From the NCBI GenBank assembly GCA_934630485.1, contig CAKTWD010000012.1, forward strand, positions 1-24,859: a stretch of DNA of 24,859 nt, written 5' to 3'. A program made the translations under genes and the position numbers. Below the pieces are notes generated by a model. That model searched no databases and had not been told where the DNA came from. It saw only the letters and a program-made list of their open reading frames with translations. This DNA is from an uncultured Eggerthellaceae bacterium. GTDB taxonomy: Bacteria > Actinomycetota > Coriobacteriia > Coriobacteriales > Eggerthellaceae. Below, piece by piece: positions 1-5,957 of this stretch (its first letter is position 1; every line of letters starts with the position of its first letter).

Positions 1-1
1 G

Positions 2-1984
2 CCTGCTCGTGCGGTCGTCACGGCGGGCATGCCGTATGGTAACAAGCCGCTTCATTTCGGCCACATCGCCGGCGTTTTCGTGCCCGCTGACGCGTACGCG
101 CGCTTCCTGCGCGACCGTATCGGTTCGAAAAACGTGCGCTTCATCAGTGGAACCGACTGCTTCGGCTCGCCCATCAACGAGGGCTACCGTAAGCTGGTCG
201 AATCCGGTGAGTTCGAAGGCACCATCAACGATTATGTTGCTCGCAACCACGATGCCCAGAAGGCCACGCTCGACGCGTACGACATCAGCCTGTCTATCTA
301 CGAGGGCTCGGGTATCGGTCATGCGGGCGAGGTTCATCAGCGCGTGTCCAACGAGTTCATCACTCGTTTGCACGAGAACGGCTTCCTTCAGAAGCGCTCG
401 ACCCTTCAGTTCTACGACACGCAGGCTCAGACGTTCTTGAATGGACGTCAGGTTCACGGCCATTGCCCGGTGCAGGGATGCAAGTCCGAGCATGCCTACG
501 CCGACGAGTGCGACCTTGGTCATAGCTACGCCCCCGAAGAGCTTATCAAGCCCGAGTCGTCCCTTACCGGCACGGTTCCCGAGATGCGTCCGGTCGAGAA
601 CTGGTACTTCGACCTGCCCGCGTTCGCAGAGTACCTGCGCCAGCACGTGGCGGCTCTTCAGGAGGACGACAACGTTCGCGACATCGTCCCCCAGGTCATC
701 AGCGAGTTCTTGGGTGCGCCCATCATCTACGTGAAGAACGACCTGCGCGACGACTACGAGGCGCTTGCAGCCGATCTTCCGGCTCATGAACTGCACGAGG
801 CCCCGAAGGGCAAGCAGAGCTTCGAGCTTGAGTTCAAGTCCATCGATGAGCGCGATACGGCCCGCGACGTGCTTCGCAACCGCGGACTTCGTTTCCGCAC
901 CAGCAAGGCGCTGGTGCCGTTCCGCATCACCGGCAACATCGAGTGGGGCGTGAAAGCCCCGGTCATCGACGGGGTAGAAGGCCTTACCGTATGGTGCTGG
1001 CCTGAAAGCCTGTGGGCACCCATCTCGTTCACCATCGCGGCGAACGATGCGCTTGGCCTGCCGGTCGACACGTGGAAAGATTTCTGGTGCAGCCCCGATG
1101 CAGCGGTTTACCAGTTCATCGGCCAGGACAACCTGTACTTTTACGGCGTGGTTCAGCCTGCTTTGTGGAAGGCCCTGCAGCCCGGCGAGATCTTCTCTCA
1201 CGAGGCAACCGACCGTCCGCTTCGCCAGACCACGCTTGTTGCAAACCATCATGTGCTTCTTGGCAACAAGAAGGCGTCGTCCTCGGGTTCGGTCAAGCCG
1301 CCAACTGCCGACGAGCTGCTTGATTTCTACACCGTTGAACAGCTTCGCGCGCATTTCTTGGCGCTCGGCCTTGATCAGAAGTCGGTCGGCTTCAAGCCGA
1401 AGCCTTTCACGGCGTCGCCCGAGGAGCGTGACGACCCGCGTGTTGCCGACCCTGCTTTGAAGGAAGGCGCGCTTTTGACCAACGTCTTCAACCGTTTGGC
1501 GCGAAGCGTTCTGTACGAAGCCAAGAACAACTTCGAGGGCAACGTGCCGCTTGACGACCCCTCGGCCGAGGTTGTGGCACTCGTGCATCGCACGCTGCGT
1601 TCGTACGATCAGCTTATGCAAAAAGCCGAGCTTCATTCCGTGATGTCGATCATGGACGAGTTCATCCGTGCGGCGAACAAGCATTGGGCCGACGGCATCA
1701 AAGCCGCCGAGAACAACGGCGACGAGTCGCTGCGCCGTCAGGTGCTTTCCGATTCCGCGTACTTGCTGTGGGCGGCCACCATGCTCATGCATCCCATCGT
1801 TCCCTCAGGCTGCGAGGAGATCTGCTCGTATCTGAACTTCCAGCCTGAAACGTTCTTCAGCTGGGACCACGATTTCCTAACGCTTGCCGAGCTAGCTGAA
1901 CAGGGTGAGGACGATCATCCGGTACGCGAGCTTCCGCCTCGTACTGACTTCTTCAAGAAACATCCATCCCAGTTCAAGAAGTAA
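2..1984 (+). CDS. metG: Methionyl-tRNA synthetase, divergent type (5' truncated by window edge)
   Basis: Class I aminoacyl-tRNA synthetase that charges tRNA-Met with methionine in the cytoplasm. The reading frame is open from base 2, and residues upstream of the first ATG (base 29; RAVVTAG before MPYGNKP) match the usual start of MetRS, so the true start lies outside the window. The HIGH signature is HFGH at 53-64. A zinc-knuckle-like segment follows (CPVQGC, then ECDLGH). The catalytic domain continues through GNIEWGV and FIGQDN, and the anticodon-binding domain contains ANKHW near 1672-1688. No C-terminal EMAPII-like tRNA-binding domain follows. Oddity: the KMSKS loop reads KKASSSGS (1268-1291), lacking the second lysine. 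The protein resembles a divergent MetRS branch of anaerobes; assignment as MetRS rather than another class I enzyme is fairly secure. Confidence 0.88.
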   Translation, partial: PARAVVTAGMPYGNKPLHFGHIAGVFVPADAYARFLRDRIGSKNVRFISGTDCFGSPINEGYRKLVESGEFEGTINDYVARNHDAQKATLDAYDISLSIYEGSGIGHAGEVHQRVSNEFITRLHENGFLQKRSTLQFYDTQAQTFLNGRQVHGHCPVQGCKSEHAYADECDLGHSYAPEELIKPESSLTGTVPEMRPVENWYFDLPAFAEYLRQHVAALQEDDNVRDIVPQVISEFLGAPIIYVKNDLRDDYEALAADLPAHELHEAPKGKQSFELEFKSIDERDTARDVLRNRGLRFRTSKALVPFRITGNIEWGVKAPVIDGVEGLTVWCWPESLWAPISFTIAANDALGLPVDTWKDFWCSPDAAVYQFIGQDNLYFYGVVQPALWKALQPGEIFSHEATDRPLRQTTLVANHHVLLGNKKASSSGSVKPPTADELLDFYTVEQLRAHFLALGLDQKSVGFKPKPFTASPEERDDPRVADPALKEGALLTNVFNRLARSVLYEAKNNFEGNVPLDDPSAEVVALVHRTLRSYDQLMQKAELHSVMSIMDEFIRAANKHWADGIKAAENNGDESLRRQVLSDSAYLLWAATMLMHPIVPSGCEEICSYLNFQPETFFSWDHDFLTLAELAEQGEDDHPVRELPPRTDFFKKHPSQFKK

Positions 1985-2033
1985 ATCGGTCATCAAAAGG
2001 TTTTTAGCGGAACTCTGAACAGGCGTTTTAGGG

Positions 2034-2084
2034 AATCAAGGCGCATGACGACTGTTTGTGCAGTTGCCATGCGCCTTCTTGATT
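2034..2084 (+). terminator. Hairpin downstream of metG, probable terminator
   Basis: Inverted repeat with arms AATCAAGGCGCATG and CATGCGCCTTCTTGATT (3-nt bulge) around a 20-nt loop. It lies 50 bp after the metG stop. Only a weak T tract follows (GGTTTTGG), so termination may be incomplete or factor-assisted. Confidence 0.5.
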
Positions 2085-2095
2085 AGGTAACGGTT

Positions 2096-2124
2096 TTGGT
2101 GTCCTGATCTCGGTGTGCTAGGCT
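2096..2124 (+). promoter_or_regulatory. Candidate promoter of the NlpC/P60 gene
   Basis: TTGGTG (2096-2101), a 17-bp spacer, then TAGGCT (2119-2124) preceded by TGC, forming an extended -10. It lies just after the metG hairpin and predicts a leader of about 120 nt before the start at 2253. The match is partial (-35 has 3 of 6 consensus bases). Confidence 0.4.
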
Positions 2125-2252
2125 AGTCCTTGTCGTTTCATGACGAAATACCGCCAATGAAGGCAGTCGGAACGCTGACCGAATGAACTTTAAACGCACG
2201 CTTACCAAGCTCACGGCTGTCACTGCAGATGAATATGCAAACGGAGGATCTT

Positions 2253-3371
2253 ATGCAAAAAGCTCTGCACGCTGACGTTAAGAACCGTCTTATCGTGGGT
2301 GTTTCCAGCGCCGCCCTTGCCGCGTCGCTGATCACCTTGGGAATGCCGGCCAACATCACTCCGGCTTACGCTGACACCGCCGCCGAGCTCCAGGCGCAGG
2401 CCGATGCCGCGCTGCAGGAACTCACTTCCATGCAGGATGTCGCAAATTCTTACTACAACGAATACATCCAGGCTCTTGCCGATTACGAGCAGGCCACTCG
2501 TCTTCGCGACGAGGCCAAGGCTCAGATCGACGAGTTGAACGAGCAGATCGCCGACATCCAGGATCGCCTGGGCGACCGCGCTCGTTCCATGTACCGCTCC
2601 GGTTCGTCCTCTTCGCTCGACCTTCTTCTGGGTGCCACCTCCTTCGAGGAGTTCACCACCAGCTGGGACCTTCTTGGTCGCATGAACGAGAACGACGCCG
2701 ACCTTGTCCAGCAGGCCAAGGACCTTCGCGAGGAAGCTGCGAAGAAGCAGGAGGAGTACGACAAACAGGCCGCTACTGCTCAAACCAAGGCTGACGAAGC
2801 CTCTCAGCTGTATGAGAAGGCCAATGAAACCATCCTTCAGATGCAGGCCGCTTACGACAATTTGAGCGTCGAGGCTCAGTCGGCATATGCCGCCGAGTCG
2901 GCTTATGCGCAGGCTGCTGCGGCATACGGTGCAACCATCAATTCCGACGGCACCGTCTACGATTCCAACACGGGTCAAACCTACTCGTCCGTGTCGTCTT
3001 ACACGGCTGCAACCGGCAATTCCATCGTTGACCGCGCTCGCGCCATGATCGGCTCCGCTTATGTTTGGGGCGGCACCGGCGGCTCTTGGGGCGGCTTCGA
3101 CTGCTCCGGCCTGGTTAGCTACGCCATCACCGGTCAGACGGGCAACCGTTTGGGCAACACCTACACCTTCATGGGCTACAACCAGGCGAGCACCGCTCAG
3201 CCGGGCGACTTGGTCGTCAACGGCGGTCACGTCGCCATCGTTTCCGGCGTCGACGCCAACGGCAAGGTCACCAGCATCATTCATGCTGTCAACCAGCAGC
3301 AGGGCGTTGCCGAAACCGGCATGAACGGTTACTTCTCAGAGGGCGATTACACCATCGTCCGCCCGAACTAA
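2253..3371 (+). CDS. Secreted NlpC/P60 peptidoglycan hydrolase with N-terminal coiled coil
   Basis: Predicted cell-wall endopeptidase cutting peptide stems of peptidoglycan outside the cell. The ATG at 2253 is preferred to an in-frame ATG at 2229 because GGAGG (2243-2247) sits 5 nt before it; this gives 372 aa. Residues 1-42 form a signal peptide with a hydrophobic core and an AYA cleavage site before DTAAELQ. Residues about 45-215 are Ala/Glu/Gln-rich and heptad-like, a long coiled coil as in PcsB/CwlO-type hydrolases. After an Ala/Tyr/Ser-rich linker comes the NlpC/P60 domain (about 255-372) with catalytic Cys284 in FDCSGL, His326 in GGHVAIV and a likely third residue His344. rnhA follows after 10 bp and may be co-transcribed. 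In the family the coiled coil often inhibits or targets the enzyme through an FtsEX-like partner; no such partner is in this window. Confidence 0.9.
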   Translation: MQKALHADVKNRLIVGVSSAALAASLITLGMPANITPAYADTAAELQAQADAALQELTSMQDVANSYYNEYIQALADYEQATRLRDEAKAQIDELNEQIADIQDRLGDRARSMYRSGSSSSLDLLLGATSFEEFTTSWDLLGRMNENDADLVQQAKDLREEAAKKQEEYDKQAATAQTKADEASQLYEKANETILQMQAAYDNLSVEAQSAYAAESAYAQAAAAYGATINSDGTVYDSNTGQTYSSVSSYTAATGNSIVDRARAMIGSAYVWGGTGGSWGGFDCSGLVSYAITGQTGNRLGNTYTFMGYNQASTAQPGDLVVNGGHVAIVSGVDANGKVTSIIHAVNQQQGVAETGMNGYFSEGDYTIVRPN

Positions 3372-3381
3372 CGGCGGCGCA

Positions 3382-3864
3382 ATGGCTTCGCACATCGAAG
3401 CGTTCAGCGACGGCAGTTCGCGGGGTAACCCGGGTCCTGGCGGCTACGGTTCCATCCTGCGGTTCGTCGATTCGAAGGGCGTTGTTCACGAGCGCGAGTT
3501 CTCGTGCGGTTACAAGCGCACTACTAACAACCGCATGGAGCTGATGGGCGTCATCGTTGCGCTTGAGGCCCTGAACCGCCCTTGCGATATCACGTTCTAC
3601 ACCGATTCGCAGTACGTGGTGAAGGCCTTCAACGAGAACTGGATCGCCGGATGGCTCAAGCGTGGCTGGGTTAACTCGCAGAAGAAACCCGTCAAGAACG
3701 TCGATCTCTGGAAGCGTCTTCTTGCCGCTAAGGAGCCTCATCGCGTGACATTCGAGTGGGTTCGCGGTCATAACGGCCACCCCGAAAACGAGCGTTGCGA
3801 TGCTTTGGCAACCGCAGCTGCCGACAGCGGCAGGCTCATCGAAGACAAAGGGTTCACCGAGTAG
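3382..3864 (+). CDS. rnhA: Ribonuclease HI
   Basis: Cytoplasmic endonuclease that cuts the RNA strand of RNA-DNA hybrids (R-loops, primer remnants). The 160-aa product carries the complete metal-binding set Asp10 (FSDGS), Glu53 (NRMELM), Asp75 (YTDSQY) and Asp140 (NERCD), plus the catalytic-loop His130 (RGHNGH). The basic handle region (about 86-106, WLKRGW) is of E. coli type. No extra N-terminal hybrid-binding domain is present. It begins 10 bp after the NlpC/P60 stop without a strong Shine-Dalgarno, suggesting translational coupling. A GC-rich hairpin follows the stop. Confidence 0.96.
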   Translation: MASHIEAFSDGSSRGNPGPGGYGSILRFVDSKGVVHEREFSCGYKRTTNNRMELMGVIVALEALNRPCDITFYTDSQYVVKAFNENWIAGWLKRGWVNSQKKPVKNVDLWKRLLAAKEPHRVTFEWVRGHNGHPENERCDALATAAADSGRLIEDKGFTE

Positions 3865-3888
3865 GCGGCTGCCGCTCGACCTGTTTTG

Positions 3889-3912
3889 AATGCGCCCGGT
3901 ATCGGGCGCATT
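3889..3912 (+). terminator. Hairpin after rnhA
   Basis: Perfect 9-bp stem AATGCGCCC / GGGCGCATT with a 6-nt loop, 24 bp after the rnhA stop. There is no T tract after it, so it may be an attenuator or processing site rather than a full terminator. It lies directly upstream of the acetyltransferase start. Confidence 0.5.
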
Positions 3913-3942
3913 GTCGTATCAGCGCGGATGAAAGGGCCAATC

Positions 3943-4449
3943 ATGGACGTGCGCTTTGTTGCCGTGGAAACAGCGGAGGATCAGGAAAAGCTCGCAAAAC
4001 TGGCTGACGAAGTTTGGCATGAGTATTGGCCGTCTATCATCGGCAAGGCCCAAACCGACTACATGGTTGATAAGTTCCAAAGCGTCGATGCCATTAAGTT
4101 CGATATGGCCGAGCATGGTTATGAATACTGGTTCGTGGTGGACGAGAACAACAAGGTCGTCGGCTTCACCGGCGGCAGGGAAGAGCGGGAAACCAATCGC
4201 TACTTTATTTCGAAGATCTACCTTGTGGCGGGTGAGCGCGGTAAGCATTTCGCATCCAGGATCATCGGCTTCTACACCGACTTGTGCCACGAGCGCGGTT
4301 TCCGCGCCATGTACCTAACCGTTAACAAGAACAACGAGCTCGGCCTGAGGGCTTATAAGGGCAAAGGTTTCGACATCATCGAGTCTGTTGTGAACGACAT
4401 TGGCGGTGGTTTCGTGATGGACGATTACGTCATGCAAAAGGATGTCTAG
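3943..4449 (+). CDS. GNAT-family N-acetyltransferase
   Basis: Predicted acetyl-CoA-dependent acetyltransferase of 168 aa; substrate unknown. Motif A is visible as SKIYLVAGERGKHFASRII (beta-4 plus the pyrophosphate-binding R/Q-x-x-G-x loop), followed by LTVNKNNELGLRAYKGKGF, the usual motif B with the conserved N..A...Y..GF pattern. The start at 3943 is chosen because AAAGGG (3931-3936) precedes it by 6 nt; longer in-frame starts (ATG 3928, TTG 3886) either lack a Shine-Dalgarno or lie in the rnhA hairpin. A strong intrinsic terminator follows. The neighbours do not suggest a substrate. Confidence 0.85.
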   Translation: MDVRFVAVETAEDQEKLAKLADEVWHEYWPSIIGKAQTDYMVDKFQSVDAIKFDMAEHGYEYWFVVDENNKVVGFTGGREERETNRYFISKIYLVAGERGKHFASRIIGFYTDLCHERGFRAMYLTVNKNNELGLRAYKGKGFDIIESVVNDIGGGFVMDDYVMQKDV

Positions 4450-4492
4450 CAGTTTGTCTCGATGGGACAGGTGGCGAACATAGTTGAAATGA

Positions 4493-4533
4493 AGAAGCGG
4501 CTCGATTACTCGAGTCGCTTCTGTTGTTTTTTT
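4493..4533 (+). terminator. Intrinsic terminator of the GNAT gene
   Basis: 12-bp stem (AGAAGCGGCTCG / CGAGTCGCTTCT, one G-U pair), 6-nt loop, then a T-rich tail including seven consecutive T (4527-4533). It lies between convergent genes; the T tract favours plus-strand termination. Confidence 0.92.
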
Positions 4534-4585
4534 GTTGCTGTTTGCCGCGAAGACAATGTGCTTGACGGTGCGTGAGGCTGCGACG

Positions 4586-5173
4586 TTAGTTCAAGCCTGC
4601 GGCCTCGGCGATGATGGCCTTAAGCTCGGGGATGCCCGTGCCCTTCTCGGCCGAGGTGACAACCCAGGGGGTGCCTTCTCGAACGCCAAGCTGCTTGCGC
4701 AGGGCAGCGGCCTGCGCGTTGCACTTCGAACGTGAGAGTTTGTCGCCCTTCGTGAACACGATGGCGTAGGGCAGGTCGGATTCCTGCAGGAAGCTGACCA
4801 TGTTCTCGTCAAGCTCGCTGGCAGCGTGACGAATGTCGATGAGCGAGCAGACCAATGCGAAGTTGCGGTCTTGCGCGAAGTAGCCCTCGATCAGGCGCGA
4901 CCAACGGTTGCGCTCGGACTTGGATACCTTTGCGTAGCCGTAGCCCGGCAGGTCGACGAAACGCGCGTCCTTCGATTTGTAGAAGTTGATGGTTGCCGTT
5001 TTGCCCGGGTTCTGCGAGACGCGGGCAAGTTGCTTACGGTTGAATAGCTTGTTCAGCAGCGAAGACTTTCCGACGTTCGATCGACCGGCGAAGGCGATTT
5101 CGGGAAGGGTGGAGGGAACGATCTGCGCGACCGTGCCGAAAGACAGTTCGTATTCAACGTGTTGGAAGTCCAT
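4586..5173 (-). CDS. engB: Ribosome biogenesis GTP-binding protein EngB/YsxC
   Basis: Small TrmE-Era-EngA-YihA family GTPase (195 aa from ATG 5173) that assists assembly of the large ribosomal subunit. All G motifs are present: G1 GRSNVGKS (residues 30-37), G2 Thr in PGKTATINFY, G3 DLPGYG, G4 TKGD and G5 SAEKGTG. The start at 5173 (MDFQHVEYE) is preferred over the in-frame ATG at 5212: AGGA lies 8 nt upstream of it, and the upstream ATG has no ribosome site and overlaps a -10-like TAAAAT. The gene stands alone on the minus strand, convergent with the GNAT gene. Confidence 0.95.
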   Translation of the reverse strand: MDFQHVEYELSFGTVAQIVPSTLPEIAFAGRSNVGKSSLLNKLFNRKQLARVSQNPGKTATINFYKSKDARFVDLPGYGYAKVSKSERNRWSRLIEGYFAQDRNFALVCSLIDIRHAASELDENMVSFLQESDLPYAIVFTKGDKLSRSKCNAQAAALRKQLGVREGTPWVVTSAEKGTGIPELKAIIAEAAGLN

Positions 5174-5210
5174 GTAAACCGTCCTGGTTCGTGTGATTTC
5201 GTGTCTTCCC

Positions 5211-5218
5211 ATTTTACA
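5211..5218 (-). promoter_or_regulatory. engB: Candidate -10 element for engB
   Basis: On the minus strand TGTAAAAT gives a TAAAAT -10 hexamer about 38 bp upstream of the engB start, predicting a leader of roughly 30 nt. No good -35 is visible (GCAACC at 17-bp spacing). Confidence 0.35.
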
Positions 5219-5582
5219 CGCTTGGTTTGACGTGGTTGCTCGGTCGCGGCCGATGCCGACGGTCGGCTACACGGTTTCACCATCACCGAAACAATTTGCG
5301 AAATCGTGACGATGGTGTGTAAAAATTCACCGTGGTAAACAAATAATGTATGACGCGTCTAACATATGGATTCATCAAGGTATTTGGCGAAACAACTTAG
5401 CTAAAGGAAACAACAATCTATTACCAGTAGAAAGTCAACCTTGGCTTACGCATTAAGTTAACCAAAACTTAAGGTAAGAAGTGAGTAATATGTTTGTATC
5501 GTCGATACCTTGATCGAGAGAGACGTCGTGATCTATGCCGCGACGTGATCGTATCGACACGCTATTGAGGAAAGGGAGCAAC
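5219..5582. other. AT-rich non-coding region with several inverted repeats
   Basis: About 360 bp between the divergent engB and small-membrane-protein genes. No plausible gene is seen. The composition is clearly more AT-rich than neighbouring coding DNA. Visible structure: CACCATC (5278-5284) with GATGGTG (5311-5317); TTAGCTAA palindrome (5397-5404); TTAAGTT/AACTTAA (5453-5472); odd palindrome GTATCGTCGATAC (5496-5508); and a distant 10-bp inverted pair ATCAAGGTAT (5374-5383) / ATACCTTGAT (5505-5514). TTGCGA-N18-TAAAAA (5296-5325) and TAATAT (5486-5491) are possible promoter elements. It probably holds the control region of the downstream metal-ATPase unit. Confidence 0.6.
5453..5508 (+). promoter_or_regulatory. 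Candidate operator/promoter for the metal-ATPase unit
   Basis: A 20-bp inverted repeat (TTAAGTT, 6-nt spacer, AACTTAA; 5453-5472) lies where a -35 would be for the -10-like TAATAT (5486-5491). A second palindrome, GTATCGTCGATAC (5496-5508), would cover the predicted start of transcription. The size and symmetry suit a dimeric repressor such as a DtxR/Fur-class metal regulator. The regulator identity is inference only. Confidence 0.35.
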
Positions 5583-5846
5583 ATGAAAAAGCAGACGAAG
5601 AACAACTGGCTGTTCACCGGCATCGGCTTTCTGGCTGGCACCGCGGGCATCGCCGCAATCACCAGCGAGACTGCCAAGAGGGGCTACGTGCACGCTATGG
5701 CTCAGGGCATGAAGTGCAAGAAGGGCTACCAGGACATGGTCGAGGCCGCCAAGGCCGAGTACGACGACATCGTCGCCCAGGCAACCTACATCAGCGTCTC
5801 CGAGGAAGAGGTCGAGGCCGCCAAGGCAGAGGCTGACGCCGAATAG
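5583..5846 (+). CDS. Small single-pass membrane protein paired with the metal ATPase
   Basis: 87-aa protein starting at ATG 5583 behind a good Shine-Dalgarno (GAAAGGGA, 5571-5578); an upstream in-frame ATG at 5535 lacks one. A short basic N-terminus is followed by one transmembrane helix (about 9-27) with a GxxxG motif (Gly15-Gly19) and more Gly/Ala spacing, typical of helix packing. A Lys/Cys patch follows (QGMKCKKGYQD). The rest is a charged, Ala/Glu-rich helix (EAAKAEYDD) ending acidic. It lies 111 bp upstream of the P-type ATPase and looks like its operon partner. I recall small proteins of an uncharacterised family (possibly DUF6110) beside such ATPases in anaerobes but cannot confirm membership. 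Proposed roles are ATPase partner, metal buffering or membrane organisation; none is shown by sequence alone. Confidence 0.8.
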   Translation: MKKQTKNNWLFTGIGFLAGTAGIAAITSETAKRGYVHAMAQGMKCKKGYQDMVEAAKAEYDDIVAQATYISVSEEEVEAAKAEADAE

Positions 5847-5852
5847 TCGAAA

Positions 5853-5890
5853 GCGGGCGTGCGGGGCGGAAGGCCGTCAAGCACGCCCGC
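5853..5890 (+). terminator. Hairpin between the small protein gene and the ATPase gene
   Basis: Perfect 10-bp GC-rich stem GCGGGCGTGC / GCACGCCCGC with an 18-nt loop, followed by ATTGTCTTTA. It starts 6 bp after the small gene's stop. The T tail is weak, so it may act as an attenuator that lowers ATPase expression relative to the small protein. Confidence 0.6.
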
Positions 5891-5957
5891 ATTGTCTTTA
5901 CCGTTGCTGCACGTGCGCCTTCTGGCGCGCTTTAAAAACGGAAGAAGTTCGTTTCCA

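Noticed and set aside
2125..2252. c-di-AMP (ydaO-type) riboswitch before the NlpC/P60 gene
   Set aside because: The context is suggestive in Actinomycetota, but I could not align the leader to the conserved core of that riboswitch and it looks too short.
3886..3942. TTG-initiated extension of the first GNAT gene
   Set aside because: It would start in the rnhA terminator hairpin and has no ribosome site; ATG 3943 has one.
5859..5957. GTG-initiated N-terminal extension of the metal ATPase
   Set aside because: It would begin inside the intergenic hairpin; the family-like sequence begins at ATG 5958.
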